DNA from: Klebsiella pneumoniae
GTDB taxonomy: Bacteria; Pseudomonadota; Gammaproteobacteria; Pseudomonadales; Pseudohongiellaceae
NCBI GenBank assembly: GCA_945902215.1
Contig: CAMDML010000006.1
Coordinates: forward strand, 1 to 64,000
DNA length: 64,000 nucleotides
Reading direction: 5' to 3'
Part shown: positions 7,184 to 17,003 of the stretch, one piece after another
Layout of the letters: each line of letters starts with the position of its first letter
Numbering within the stretch: position 1 is the first letter of the stretch
Translations under genes and position numbers: made by a program
Notes under the pieces: model-generated
Told to the model about the DNA's origin: nothing
Database searches by the model: none
Seen by the model: the letters and a program-made list of their open reading frames with translations, nothing else

Positions 7184-10100
7184 ATGACTAAAAATGCTCC
7201 GGAACAGGCCTATGCTAACGGAGCTAGCAATTCCCTGGCCCATTCCCTGGCCCATTCCCTGCAGTGGCTCGGCGCGATGTCCGCTTGTATCGCGCTCGCC
7301 GTCATGTTCGGCTGGCATACGCAAAATGCCCTGCTGATCCAGTTGCGGCCCGATTTGGTCCCCTTGCCCTATAACTCTGCATTGCTGATGCTGCTGGGCA
7401 GCATCACGTTGGTCGCGTTGGTCTACGGCAAAATTGTCATTGGGCGGCTGCTTGCCGGTTTCGCACTGGTGATCAGCGCCGTTACGATCTTGCAATATTT
7501 CACTGGTATTGATGCGGGCATCGATCAGCTGTTGATGCAGCACTATCTCACCACCCAGACCATCTTTCCGGGGCGCATGGCCATCAGCACGGCCTTCTCC
7601 TACCTCTTGCTCAACTCCGGCTTCCTGTTGGTGACGCTCGATCGGGGTGGACGTCATGTGCGGTCAGTGGCGTCGACATGTGCGGCCATAGTCATTGCCT
7701 GCGTTATAGCAACAGTGATTGGCTATGAAGCCGACCTGCAACCCATGTTTGGCTGGAGTGCGACTACCTACATGGCGCTGCACTCGGCACTCGGCATTTT
7801 TATTCTGGCATTCGGACTGCTGATGCACATTCTGGGCGCGGGCGAGGACGCGCAGGCTGAAAATCAGACGCTGACAGCGGCGTCCGCATTCATCGTCATA
7901 GTGACTGCTACTTTGTTGCTCTGGAGCGGCCTGACCCGCCAACGCGACGAGCAACTGCAGGCGGCGCTCGAGGACGACTTGCACTGGCTGGGTATCAGCA
8001 TCAACGCCTTGTATCAGGAACGTGCCAATACCCTTGAACGCATGAGCCGGCGCTGGGAAGTGGGCGGCGGCACCGCGCAGGCCGTATGGGAAGCAGATGC
8101 CGCGGCTGTGATGGAAACCCTTGACGGTATTCAGGCGATGTACCGGGTGGATCCGCAAGGTATTGTGCAGTGGGCCGTTCCGGCGCTGGGGGGCAGTCTT
8201 GGCAACGGTCTCAATGTGCTGACCCAGGCGGACACGACAGAGGGGTTTACCCAGGCGCGCATTACCGGTGAAACAGCCTACGGCATACCCTTTAAGGCAG
8301 CAGATGCCGCGACGCATTTCCTGGTGATAAGGCCGTTGCTGGTGGCGGGCGCGATTGACGGCTATATCGCCGCAGAAATTCGCGCCAATAGCCTGTTTGA
8401 TATCGTGCAAGGACGTGATACTGCGGTGCCGTTTCAGGTGCAATACGCAGGCACAACGGTGTTTGACGCTCCGCTGGCGGTCGGTCTGCAGGAAGGTGGT
8501 TACCAGGTTGCGCTTACCACGCTCGCCATGGCGGGTAACGGTTGGACGTTGCGGGTTTTCTCCCAGCAACAATCCGATATCCGGTCGAAGCTGCCTGAGG
8601 CTGTGCTGGTGGTAGGCATGCTACTGGCCCTGTTTCTGGCGGCGCTGTTGCACCTGTGGGGTCTTGCCAGACGGGCGCTGGTGGCTGCTGGCCGTGCCAA
8701 TGTCGAACTATTACGCAGCGAACAGCAATTAAACCAGTTCCGCACCACGCTCGATCGCACACTAGATTGCGTGTTTATGTTTGATGCGCAGACGTTCCAC
8801 TATTTTTACGGCAACGAAGGCGCGTTGCGCATCACCGGGTTCACGCTGCCGGAGTTGCTGGGGAAGCGCGCGTGGGAGCTGAATCCAAACCGGACGGAAG
8901 CGTCGTTCCGGGAGCTGGTGGCGCCGCTGCTGAGCAAGGCCCAGGATTCGCAAACCTTTGACACAATCCTGCTCGGTGCCGGCGGCCATATTGTGCCGGT
9001 GGAGTGTTTTATCCAGTACATCGCCCCGGCCAACGAACCGGCGCGCTTTGTCACCATTGTGCGTGACATTACCCAGCGCAAACGCATGGAAATCATGAAA
9101 ACCGAGTTTGTCTCAACAGTGAGCCATGAACTGCGCACACCGCTGACCTCAATCACCGGTGCGCTGGGGCTGGTCGCCGGCGGGGCCTTGGGCGAGGTGC
9201 CGGCAGCGGCGATGGAAATGGTGAACATCGCCCACGAGAACAGTCGGCGGTTGACCCACTTGATCAACGACCTGCTGGATATAGAGAAGCTCGCTGCCGG
9301 CAAAGTGGTCTTCGACATTCAAGCGCAAGCGCTGATGCCGCTGGTTGAGCAGGCGGTGGAAGGTACGCGCACTTACGGTACTGAACATCGGGTCAATCTG
9401 AAAGTCGTGCAGGAAGTAACCGGCATCGATGTGCGCGTGGACAGTCAGCGGTTCCTGCAAATATTGACCAACCTCCTGTCGAACGCAATCAAGTTTTCAC
9501 CCGAAGGCGGTGTGGTCGAAATTACGGTTGAGCATCGCGCTCCCAAAGTACGTATCAGTGTTCGCGATTACGGCCGTGGTATTCCTGCCGAATTCCGCGA
9601 GCGCATCTTCCAGAAGTTTGCGCAGGCAGATGCCTCCGACACCCGCAAGCAAAGCGGTACCGGGCTCGGCCTGGCGATCAGCCGTGAACTCGCCGAGCGC
9701 ATGAGCGGTCACCTGGATTTTGACTCGGTGCCCGGAGCTGGTGCTTGTTTTTATCTGGAGCTGCAGGTCAGCAATGAACAGTTGCAGATAGGGAACACAC
9801 AATCAGCAGGCGTCGCCTACCGCATTCTGGTGGTAGAAGACGATGCCGATGCCGCGCTGATGTTGCGCAAAATTTTGACTCAGGCCGGCTATGCGTCCGA
9901 TGTTGCGGGCAATGGTGAGTTGGCATTGCGGGCGCTGGCAGAACAGCGATATGCCGGTGTCATCCTCGACCTCATGCTGCCGGACATGAGCGGTGTCGAC
10001 ATCATCCGCAAACTCAGAGCGCAGCCTGAAACGGCGACACTGCCGATCATTGTGGCATCCGCCCACACCGTAGATGGTCAGTTACAGATCGACTGTGATT

Positions 10101-10561
10101 TATCCGAGATCGTCTGGATGCCCAAGCCGGTGGACAAAAGCCGGCTCGTGCTCCAGATCGATGAATTGTTCGCGCTGTCAGGCAAGGCGTGCCGCGCTCT
10201 GCACATTGAGGATGATGCTGACCTGCATCAGGTGATCCGGGGCATGGCGGGTCCGCATGTTGAATTCAAACGTGCCGCCAATCTGCACGAGGCCCGCGCT
10301 TTGCTTGCCTCTGCCGCTTTCGATGTTGTGTTGCTGGATCTGGGCTTGCCCGACGGCTCGGGGTGGGATCTGTTGCCGGCCATCAAGACCACACAGCCGG
10401 ATGCCAGACTTATCATCCTTACTGGGCAGGACACCTCGCAACTCGACAAGAGCAAGGTCGATTCAATCCTGCTCAAATCGCGGGTAACGCCCCGGCAGTT
10501 GCTGGATGCCATTCATGTCGGGATCAAGCAGTCCACCGCCAGACCACCACGCGCTTCTTAA
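7184..10561 (+). CDS. membrane hybrid sensor histidine kinase (PAS, HisKA, HATPase, two receiver domains)
   Basis: 1125 residues. An N-terminal block of hydrophobic helices (about 25-240) is followed by a probable extracytoplasmic sensing region (about 250-465), another membrane helix (about 470-495), a PAS domain (about 510-630), HisKA with H648 in VSHELRTP, and a HATPase domain with N767 and GTGLGLAIS. Two receiver domains follow, with phospho-acceptor candidates D929 (ILDLMLPDMSG) and D1052 (LLDLGLPDGSG). It should autophosphorylate and relay phosphate internally. No Hpt or partner response regulator lies nearby, and the ligand is unknown. The stop codon overlaps that of the convergent sulfatase gene. 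Confidence 0.92.
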   Translation: MTKNAPEQAYANGASNSLAHSLAHSLQWLGAMSACIALAVMFGWHTQNALLIQLRPDLVPLPYNSALLMLLGSITLVALVYGKIVIGRLLAGFALVISAVTILQYFTGIDAGIDQLLMQHYLTTQTIFPGRMAISTAFSYLLLNSGFLLVTLDRGGRHVRSVASTCAAIVIACVIATVIGYEADLQPMFGWSATTYMALHSALGIFILAFGLLMHILGAGEDAQAENQTLTAASAFIVIVTATLLLWSGLTRQRDEQLQAALEDDLHWLGISINALYQERANTLERMSRRWEVGGGTAQAVWEADAAAVMETLDGIQAMYRVDPQGIVQWAVPALGGSLGNGLNVLTQADTTEGFTQARITGETAYGIPFKAADAATHFLVIRPLLVAGAIDGYIAAEIRANSLFDIVQGRDTAVPFQVQYAGTTVFDAPLAVGLQEGGYQVALTTLAMAGNGWTLRVFSQQQSDIRSKLPEAVLVVGMLLALFLAALLHLWGLARRALVAAGRANVELLRSEQQLNQFRTTLDRTLDCVFMFDAQTFHYFYGNEGALRITGFTLPELLGKRAWELNPNRTEASFRELVAPLLSKAQDSQTFDTILLGAGGHIVPVECFIQYIAPANEPARFVTIVRDITQRKRMEIMKTEFVSTVSHELRTPLTSITGALGLVAGGALGEVPAAAMEMVNIAHENSRRLTHLINDLLDIEKLAAGKVVFDIQAQALMPLVEQAVEGTRTYGTEHRVNLKVVQEVTGIDVRVDSQRFLQILTNLLSNAIKFSPEGGVVEITVEHRAPKVRISVRDYGRGIPAEFRERIFQKFAQADASDTRKQSGTGLGLAISRELAERMSGHLDFDSVPGAGACFYLELQVSNEQLQIGNTQSAGVAYRILVVEDDADAALMLRKILTQAGYASDVAGNGELALRALAEQRYAGVILDLMLPDMSGVDIIRKLRAQPETATLPIIVASAHTVDGQLQIDCDLSEIVWMPKPVDKSRLVLQIDELFALSGKACRALHIEDDADLHQVIRGMAGPHVEFKRAANLHEARALLASAAFDVVLLDLGLPDGSGWDLLPAIKTTQPDARLIILTGQDTSQLDKSKVDSILLKSRVTPRQLLDAIHVGIKQSTARPPRAS
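7230..7262 (+). repeat. 12-bp in-frame tandem repeat in kinase gene
   Basis: The unit attccctggccc occurs twice, followed by a partial third copy (attccctg). It encodes the repeat SLAHSLAHSL at the cytoplasmic N-terminus just before the first membrane helix. Since the unit is 12 bases, copy-number slippage would keep the frame. Confidence 0.75.
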
Positions 10562-11877
10562 TCAACACCGGCCTCGGCATCCACTTCTGCTTCCCATGCG
10601 GCCAATAACGGCCGCAGTCTTAGCGCAATATCCTGCCGGTACTTCGCCAGATCATTGCGTTCGCTGATGTCGCGGCGAATGTCGTAGATAAACTCGCGGC
10701 CGCCGTCCATGACCAGTTTCCAGTCGCCACTGCGTACGGCGCGTTGCACCTGCCCGCCAGGAATGCCGCGCCAAAACAGCGTGCGCTCCACTTGGGGGGC
10801 GCGCCCCTCGAGGATCGGCAAGAGGTTGATGCCGTCGAGCTTGGCTTCGGCAGGAACTTCAGCGCCGGCAACAGCCAGGATTGATGCGGTTAGATCCATC
10901 GTCATACCGACTTGATCAGAAACTGTGCCTGCTGGTATACGACCGGGCCAGCGGATGAGTGCGGGCACGCGAATGCCGCCTTCCCAAACCGTGGTCTTGC
11001 GATTGAACAGTGGGCCGTTGTTGGCCAGCCATTCACCACCGTTGTCGTTGGTGAAGATAACGATGGTATTGGCGGCGAGACCGAGACTCTCGAGCCTCTC
11101 CAGTATCTGACCCACGCCGGCATCCATGTGTTCCACCATCGCTACATAGTCAGCACGCGTGCTGGTGTTTGCATCGTGCGGCATCATGTGCCGCGCATTG
11201 CCCGGTGCTTCCGATGGCATGTGCGGTGGCTGATACGGCCAGTGCGGCGCGTTGAAGGCAACGTCAATGAAGAAGGGTGTGCCTGCGTTTCGGTCGATGA
11301 AGCCGAGCGCGCGCGCGGTGATCAGGTCTGTCATGTAACCTTCTTCGATAATCGGCTGGTCGTTCTCCCACAAGTCGGGTTTGCCATCGCCGGCGTTGTG
11401 TGTGTAGTAATCGTGATAGCCGCTTTTAAGGCCGAAGAAATAATCGAAACCGTGGGCGTTCGGACTTTGCGTGGGCAAATACCCGAGATGCCACTTGCCT
11501 ACCAGCGCGGTGGCATATCCTGCATTTTTCATCAGTTGCGGCAGTGTCATGCTGTTGGCTGTTAGCCCGCGCTCGGCGGCGGTTGCTGCGTTCGGAAGTG
11601 CAATCTCCAGTCCATAGCGTTGCTGATAGCGTCCCGAGATCAGACCCGCGCGCGTAGGTGAGCACAGCACGCCGTTTGAATAAAAGTCAGTGAGGCGCAC
11701 GCCGTCACGCCCGAGACTGTCAATATTGGGGGTGCGGATATCCGGTGCGCCGTAGCTGGTGAGGTCGGACCAGCCCATATCGTCGGTCATGATCAACACG
11801 ATATTGGGGGCAGATTCAGCAGCCTGTAGCGGGGCGATGCAGATAAGGGTCAGGAGCAAGGAGAGGAGGCGGCACAT
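10558..11877 (-). CDS. secreted sulfatase (arylsulfatase family)
   Basis: 439 residues with a signal peptide (about 1-19, cleavage after LQAA). The alkaline-phosphatase-superfamily core starts NIVLIMTDDMGW, which supplies metal ligands. The catalytic Cys72 lies in CSPTR, the CxPxR signature whose Cys becomes formylglycine. Further active-site stretches are GKWHLG and TNDNGG. It is predicted to release sulfate from an organic sulfate ester in the periplasm or outside; substrate unknown. No anSME maturase or sulfatase cluster is in the window. AAGGAT precedes the ATG by 6 bases. It is convergent with the hybrid kinase, with stop codons overlapping. Confidence 0.92.
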   Translation of the reverse strand: MCRLLSLLLTLICIAPLQAAESAPNIVLIMTDDMGWSDLTSYGAPDIRTPNIDSLGRDGVRLTDFYSNGVLCSPTRAGLISGRYQQRYGLEIALPNAATAAERGLTANSMTLPQLMKNAGYATALVGKWHLGYLPTQSPNAHGFDYFFGLKSGYHDYYTHNAGDGKPDLWENDQPIIEEGYMTDLITARALGFIDRNAGTPFFIDVAFNAPHWPYQPPHMPSEAPGNARHMMPHDANTSTRADYVAMVEHMDAGVGQILERLESLGLAANTIVIFTNDNGGEWLANNGPLFNRKTTVWEGGIRVPALIRWPGRIPAGTVSDQVGMTMDLTASILAVAGAEVPAEAKLDGINLLPILEGRAPQVERTLFWRGIPGGQVQRAVRSGDWKLVMDGGREFIYDIRRDISERNDLAKYRQDIALRLRPLLAAWEAEVDAEAGVD

Positions 11878-12117
11878 CGGATGATCCTTGTGTTTATAGT
11901 TATAGATAAATTTTGAGCAGTCAGTATAAATTCAGTTAAGCAGCTATGTATGGTGGCAAGATGGTGGCACGTGTTGCGATATAACGCAAAGCTCGCTAAA
12001 AATCATGAGGTATGTGCTCTGATCGGAATCGTACCTGAACTTTGACTGCCAACTACTTGATGCGAGTAGAATTGGGTCCGCGCAAAGGATTGGGCTTCCG
12101 CCAGTTGACATCACCTT

Positions 12118-14175
12118 ATGAATAAACAGGACAAGAAGTCACGCGAACCAGTACTGGTGAGCGCGATTGATCCCGGCATTCTCGGTTTTGTAGTCGAAAC
12201 CGCGAACGAAGCAGTGTTTATTTTTGACGAAAAGCGCCGCGTCATTTTCGTCAACGACATGGCGTGCACACTGTCAGGCTACACAACCGGCGAATTGCTG
12301 GGCATGCATATCAGCGACCTTGATCCCAGCTACCTGATCTTGAATTCCGCCGCTGCCAGAAAGCGCGCTATGGAGGGTGAGCGCATGGTGTTTGAATCCG
12401 CGCACCGCACCAAGGCCGGCACCATGTTGCCTGTAGAAGTCTCTCTCGTTTCGGCCGCGTTCGGCGGTAAGCTTTACCACAGCGCGTTCGTACGCGACAT
12501 TTCTAAACGTAAAGCGCTACTCGAAGCCGGGCGGCGCTTCAATGTGATTGCCGACACCTCGCCGGTTGCGTTGATCATCAGCGAAATCAACAGCGGCCGC
12601 ATCCAATACGCCAACAATCAGGCAGCGCGCATGCTGCACATGCCGATATCCTTGATACTCACGCATAGGTTTACCGAAATATTGCAGAAAGGCGGCGCTA
12701 GCTCCGATCTGTTGATGAAGCTGGATGCGGGCGAAGAATTTCAGAGCAAAGAAGCGCTGCTGCGGTACAACGACAGCGGCATATGGACATCGCTGAGCAC
12801 CAGCACCCTGTTGCTTGAAGGTGTGCGCATGCAGTGCAACGCGCTGGTCGATGTTACAGAAGCGCACGAGTTGTCGAGCCAACTGAGTTATCAGGCCACT
12901 TACGATGATCTCACGGGTTTGGTAAACCGCCGTGAATTTGAGGATCGCTTGCAGGAAGTCATCGAACTCGCGCATGAGCGGCGCAACGACAATGTGCTGT
13001 GCTATCTCGACCTCGACCAGTTTAAGGTGATCAACGACACCTGCGGCCACATGGCCGGTGATGAGATGCTGCGGCAACTGGCACAAGAACTGTATCGCTG
13101 TGTGCGTAGAGACGACACCCTGGCGCGCCTTGGTGGTGACGAATTCGCGATCCTGCTGGAAAACTGCAGCATCGACAACGCTGAGCTGGCCGCCAACAAC
13201 GTGCGGCAGGCGGTGCAGGAATTCCGTTTCGTGTGGCAAAAGAATGTATTCGCCATTGGTGTCAGCATTGGTCTGACGCTGATTTCGCAGGAAGGCGAGT
13301 CTATTTCCGAAGTGCTACGCCGTGCTGATGCTGCGTGCTACGCCGCCAAAGAAGCTGGCCGCAATCGTTTGCATGTGTTCCGCTTCGACGACAAGGAGCT
13401 GGCGCTGCGCCATCTGGAAATGGGCTGGGTGTCGCGCATCAACTCGGCGCTGGAGGAAAACCGGCTGGAGCTGTGGCACCAGAAGATTGTCGAGATCAAC
13501 CGCGAGGAAATGGTGTGCGGCAGTGCCGCCGAAGATCATTTCGAAGTGCTGCTGCGCATGCGTGACACCGACGGCACCCTCATTATGCCTGACATGTTTC
13601 TGCCCGCCGCCGAGCGTTACGCGCTGGCCACGAAGATCGATCACTGGGTACTGAAGGAGTTGTTTCGCTGGCTGGCTGCCAATCCTGGCACCAGCAACAC
13701 CATGGGGCTGTGCGCATTCAACTTGTCAGGGCAGACGCTGGGCGATCCAAGCTTCCACAGCGAAGTGATTTCCATCCTCGAGAATTCCAACGTCCGCGCC
13801 GACCGCATCTGTTTTGAAATTACTGAAACCTCCGCTATTGCCAACCTTAGTAACGCAACCCTCATCATGCAGCGTCTGAAAAAGCATGGCTGCTCCTTTG
13901 CGCTCGACGACTTCGGTAGCGGGTTGTCGTCGTTCGCTTATCTCAAAACCCTGCCGGTCGACTTCGTCAAGATCGACGGTTTATTTGTCAAAGACATCCT
14001 CAGTGACCCGGTTGACCGCGCCATGGTCAAAGCTATCATCGAAATGACCCATGCCATGGGCAAGTTGGCCATTGCCGAGTTCGTTGAAAATGATGAGATC
14101 TTGCACGAGCTGATCGGCCTCGGCGTTGATTATGTGCAGGGCTATGGCATTGCCCGTCCCGCGCCGCTGAAGTAG
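12118..14175 (+). CDS. PAS-PAS-GGDEF-EAL cyclic-di-GMP signalling protein
   Basis: 685 residues, no membrane segment. Two PAS domains (about 20-135 and 140-250) precede a GGDEF domain with an intact GGDEF motif (residues 339-343) and an RxxD inhibitory site (RRDD) five residues upstream. The EAL domain reads E476-V-L in its first motif, a common active variant, and keeps EITET, DDFGSG, KIDG and AEFVEN. Both diguanylate cyclase and phosphodiesterase activity are therefore possible; which one dominates cannot be read from sequence. The gene stands alone after a 240-base intergenic region. Confidence 0.93.
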   Translation: MNKQDKKSREPVLVSAIDPGILGFVVETANEAVFIFDEKRRVIFVNDMACTLSGYTTGELLGMHISDLDPSYLILNSAAARKRAMEGERMVFESAHRTKAGTMLPVEVSLVSAAFGGKLYHSAFVRDISKRKALLEAGRRFNVIADTSPVALIISEINSGRIQYANNQAARMLHMPISLILTHRFTEILQKGGASSDLLMKLDAGEEFQSKEALLRYNDSGIWTSLSTSTLLLEGVRMQCNALVDVTEAHELSSQLSYQATYDDLTGLVNRREFEDRLQEVIELAHERRNDNVLCYLDLDQFKVINDTCGHMAGDEMLRQLAQELYRCVRRDDTLARLGGDEFAILLENCSIDNAELAANNVRQAVQEFRFVWQKNVFAIGVSIGLTLISQEGESISEVLRRADAACYAAKEAGRNRLHVFRFDDKELALRHLEMGWVSRINSALEENRLELWHQKIVEINREEMVCGSAAEDHFEVLLRMRDTDGTLIMPDMFLPAAERYALATKIDHWVLKELFRWLAANPGTSNTMGLCAFNLSGQTLGDPSFHSEVISILENSNVRADRICFEITETSAIANLSNATLIMQRLKKHGCSFALDDFGSGLSSFAYLKTLPVDFVKIDGLFVKDILSDPVDRAMVKAIIEMTHAMGKLAIAEFVENDEILHELIGLGVDYVQGYGIARPAPLK

Positions 14176-14265
14176 GTTCAAAGATCAAAAGGGTAGCTTT
14201 ATCCTGTCATCCTTGATGCTCGAAGACTTACTGACCCCATTGATCCGTCTGCAGTGCCGCATTTC

Positions 14266-14305
14266 TGATGTGCATCAAGCGATGCATCAATTTAGTGATA
14301 TGCAT
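14266..14305. repeat. cluster of gatNtgcat-like motifs upstream of secreted protein gene
   Basis: Three related copies, gatgtgcatca, gatgcatca and gatatgcat, lie within 40 bases and 73-112 bases upstream of the start at 14378. They may be operator half-sites or may be chance; no regulator is adjacent. Confidence 0.3.
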
Positions 14306-14377
14306 GGAGGTCTGTGGTTGTGACTGTGCCATTGGTGGGAGGAAAATTATGCACCCACTACCACGATGGAGGCCTGT

Positions 14378-16114
14378 ATGCGTATTTCTGTTGCAAACCT
14401 TTGCTCTCTTATCCCCGCCACTCTGCCTTTCAAATTAGTGACCGCCATCGCCTTGAGTGTTGCAACTGGCTCGGTCGCCGCTGCGCCCATCGATCTGATC
14501 ACGCCCTCCGCCTGGATATTCTACGCCAGCGGTTCGGTGAAGGGGGCGACGCTCACGGTAGGCGACAGCATTGGTTACGATACCAGCGACTCCGACCGTG
14601 ACAAAAACCCCTACAACGTTTGGTTTGGCACGGGTATCACTACAGGACAGGGCGTGGACTACGACGAGGCCATCACAGTCGCCGAATTCAAACCGCCGCT
14701 GTCGGTGACGTGGACAGGTTGTCTGCCCAAGACTCTTTATGGTTACAACAACATTTTTATCGGGCGCAAGAATACCGCTTTCACTGGTGCTACGGGTAGT
14801 AGGCAATACCCGATCAATCAGGAGTTTGGTTTCACCAATCGCTGGGACTATTACGGGCTTAATACCGTTGTTGTCAATGACACGGGGAAACACGATGTGC
14901 AAGTAGTGAGCAACGCCACACTTTCCAACAACAGCTACTGCGGTAACTATCGCGTCGACTGGGCGAATGACACGCTGACCTTTTACTTCAACGGCACCAA
15001 AGTGCGCACCCAGCCTTACAACTATTTTGGGCCGGTCAGCATTTTGGTGCGCTCGTTTGATCTGCCGCATACCATCACCTCCATGAAGGTGGATGCCGCA
15101 ACCAGCAACTCCCAACTGCCTTCGACAAACACCGGACTGGGCGCGATTTTTGGCGCCAACATTACCGGTTCCATCACCAATCGCCTCACAGGCAGCAAAA
15201 CCAATCTCACTACCGCCAACTCCTCGGTGTCCGGAGATGTGACATTTGCCACCAACAGTGCGGGCAATCTAGTGGCGCAGGTTTCCGGCAAGGGCGCGGC
15301 CTTCCGTTATCACGTTGACTACGACGCCGCCGCTGGAAATCTCTCGGGGATTGTCATAGACAACGCCACGAACATACAGACGCCTGTTGTCTTCACGTTT
15401 AAGGGCAACCGGACTTGGCGCGCGACGTTGTCGAGCGGTAGCGGGCGCAGCAGCACCGGGGCTGAAGCAGATTATGATCTGGCTTTCGATATTGTGCTCC
15501 CTGCCGAGGCTATATGGATGGGCAGGAAGTTCCCGCCTGGCGGGCGCTATGTCTCCGATCTGGCGCAACAGCAGGCAATCAGTGTTCCGATCAGCGTGCC
15601 CTCGCTTGGTATTAACACCACGCGTGCAACCAATATCATCACCGAGGGCGAGATGGTGGTGACGATGGTGCCGAGCGCACTGGGTAAAGTCACCGTAACT
15701 GGCGAAGTGGATGGCTCCTTTCGCATGGATCCACCGGTGGAGTTCAGCACCGTCTACAACGTGCCGTCGCCATTTCCGGGAATTACCATTCCGCCCCTAA
15801 ACATCAACATTGAAGTGGATGCGACCGGGCGCTTTTCCGGCATCCTGACGGGCGAGGTGGCGAAGAACAATCTGCATTTCACCGGTAACTGGTCAGGGGT
15901 CAGCAGCGATGGCACCACTGCTGGCGGCACGCTGGACATGCCCATACCACTGGATACGAAAACCGGTAGCGTCCCGGCTACGGCGCAGATGACCGTCGAG
16001 GGCGTGGTGACGCTGAATGTCGGCGGCATCCCAAGCGATATCCCGATCACACTTCCGAAATCGGTGTCGTTCTTGCAGGTGGTGACGGTGCCAATTTCAC
16101 TCCGGCAGCCGTAG
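14378..16114 (+). CDS. secreted protein of unknown function
   Basis: 578 residues. Start chosen at ATG 14378 because GGAGG (14368-14372) lies five bases upstream; an ATG at 14366 overlaps that site. A signal peptide ends near GSVAAA. The body is rich in Thr, Asn, Ser and Gly with alternating beta-type sequence. Residues about 35-240 contain aromatic-rich segments (NRWDYYGLN, TFYFNGTKV) and a possible disulfide pair (GCLP and YCGNY), reminiscent of a jelly-roll or lectin-like fold. The C-terminal half is beta-rich without recognised motifs. I do not recognise a family. It is monocistronic, ending in a strong terminator. Confidence 0.8.
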   Translation: MRISVANLCSLIPATLPFKLVTAIALSVATGSVAAAPIDLITPSAWIFYASGSVKGATLTVGDSIGYDTSDSDRDKNPYNVWFGTGITTGQGVDYDEAITVAEFKPPLSVTWTGCLPKTLYGYNNIFIGRKNTAFTGATGSRQYPINQEFGFTNRWDYYGLNTVVVNDTGKHDVQVVSNATLSNNSYCGNYRVDWANDTLTFYFNGTKVRTQPYNYFGPVSILVRSFDLPHTITSMKVDAATSNSQLPSTNTGLGAIFGANITGSITNRLTGSKTNLTTANSSVSGDVTFATNSAGNLVAQVSGKGAAFRYHVDYDAAAGNLSGIVIDNATNIQTPVVFTFKGNRTWRATLSSGSGRSSTGAEADYDLAFDIVLPAEAIWMGRKFPPGGRYVSDLAQQQAISVPISVPSLGINTTRATNIITEGEMVVTMVPSALGKVTVTGEVDGSFRMDPPVEFSTVYNVPSPFPGITIPPLNINIEVDATGRFSGILTGEVAKNNLHFTGNWSGVSSDGTTAGGTLDMPIPLDTKTGSVPATAQMTVEGVVTLNVGGIPSDIPITLPKSVSFLQVVTVPISLRQP

Positions 16115-16152
16115 TCCGATCAAAGACTTTGGCCGCAAGCTGAAGGGATCAG

Positions 16153-16185
16153 AAAACAAACCCCCGCACTGCGGGGGTTTGTTTT
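16153..16185 (+). terminator. rho-independent terminator after secreted protein gene
   Basis: A near-perfect stem of about 15 base pairs: a GC core cccccgc/gcggggg flanked by A-rich and T-rich arms (aaaacaaa / tttgtttt), with a 3-base loop. The T-run on the 3' arm gives the release tract. It lies 39 bases after the stop codon. Confidence 0.9.
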
Positions 16186-16295
16186 CCGCTATAGTGCAAC
16201 TGACCTTTCCCCAGAATTTGTACCACTCATAAGGCGTGTTTCTACGGGCCGGATAAGCAACCCTGAGCGGACCTTATAAATAGTACAATGCCGCG

Positions 16296-17003
16296 ATGAG
16301 CAATTCCGATCCGGATTTCATCCAAGTTGACAATCTTCAGCGGTGCTACCGGCAAGGTGGGCATCAGCAAGTTGTGCTGGACGGCGTTTCGTTCGGGCTA
16401 CGCCGCGGCGAAACAGTTGCGCTGCTCGGGCGTAGCGGTTGCGGCAAATCCACGCTGCTCAATCTCATCAGCGGCATCGATCTGGCGGAAGCGGGGCGCG
16501 TGGTGTTCGACGGGCAGGATCTGGCGGCCTTGCCGGAACAACAGCGCACACTGTTTCGCCGCCGGCATATCGGCTTCATCTACCAATTCTTCAACCTGAT
16601 TCCGAGCCTGACTGCCGCTGAAAACATTGCGCTGGTGCTAGAGCTCAACGGCTGCGCATCAAGAGAGGCGCTGGAGCGTGCACGTACAGCGCTCACTAAC
16701 ATCGGTCTCGGCTCCAAGTGCGCGCAGTATCCAGCGGAGCTGTCGGGCGGTGAGCAACAACGCGTGGCGATAATGCGCGCTGTGATCCACCAGCCCGCGC
16801 TCGTACTCGCTGACGAACCCACCGGCAATCTGGATGCCACCAACGGCAAGCACATGCTGGAGCTGCTGTGCACACAGGCGCGCGAACATCAAAGCACTCT
16901 GTTGTTGGTTACCCACAGCCTGGAAGTGGCGAAGGCGGCAGACCGCATCCTGACGCTGGAGCACGGTCGTATCGAGGAGCGCAGCGGTGACTTCGCCTGG
17001 TAA
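16296..17003 (+). CDS. ABC transporter ATP-binding protein (LolD/MacB/AttE type)
   Basis: 235-residue ATPase of the MacB/LolD class, which powers FtsX-type permeases. Walker A is GRSGCGKST (about residues 45-53), the signature is LSGGEQQR, and Walker B is LVLADEPTGNLD, followed by the H-loop VTHS. It overlaps the permease gene by 17 bases. Gene order (ATPase, large permease, AttH-like lipoprotein) matches attEFGH-like systems, so it probably moves an envelope lipid or hydrophobic compound. A TACAAT-like -10 sits just upstream at 16283-16288. Confidence 0.92.
   Translation: MSNSDPDFIQVDNLQRCYRQGGHQQVVLDGVSFGLRRGETVALLGRSGCGKSTLLNLISGIDLAEAGRVVFDGQDLAALPEQQRTLFRRRHIGFIYQFFNLIPSLTAAENIALVLELNGCASREALERARTALTNIGLGSKCAQYPAELSGGEQQRVAIMRAVIHQPALVLADEPTGNLDATNGKHMLELLCTQAREHQSTLLLVTHSLEVAKAADRILTLEHGRIEERSGDFAW

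Noticed and set aside
7664-8572. 302-residue minus-strand frame inside the hybrid kinase gene
   Set aside because: Antisense of the sensing region; Arg/His-rich with no recognisable domain.
11878-12117. Promoter TTGACT-19-TAGAAT for the GGDEF-EAL gene
   Set aside because: The 19-base spacer is too long to trust. The 240-base gap also has a duplicated atggtggca motif, but nothing I can name.
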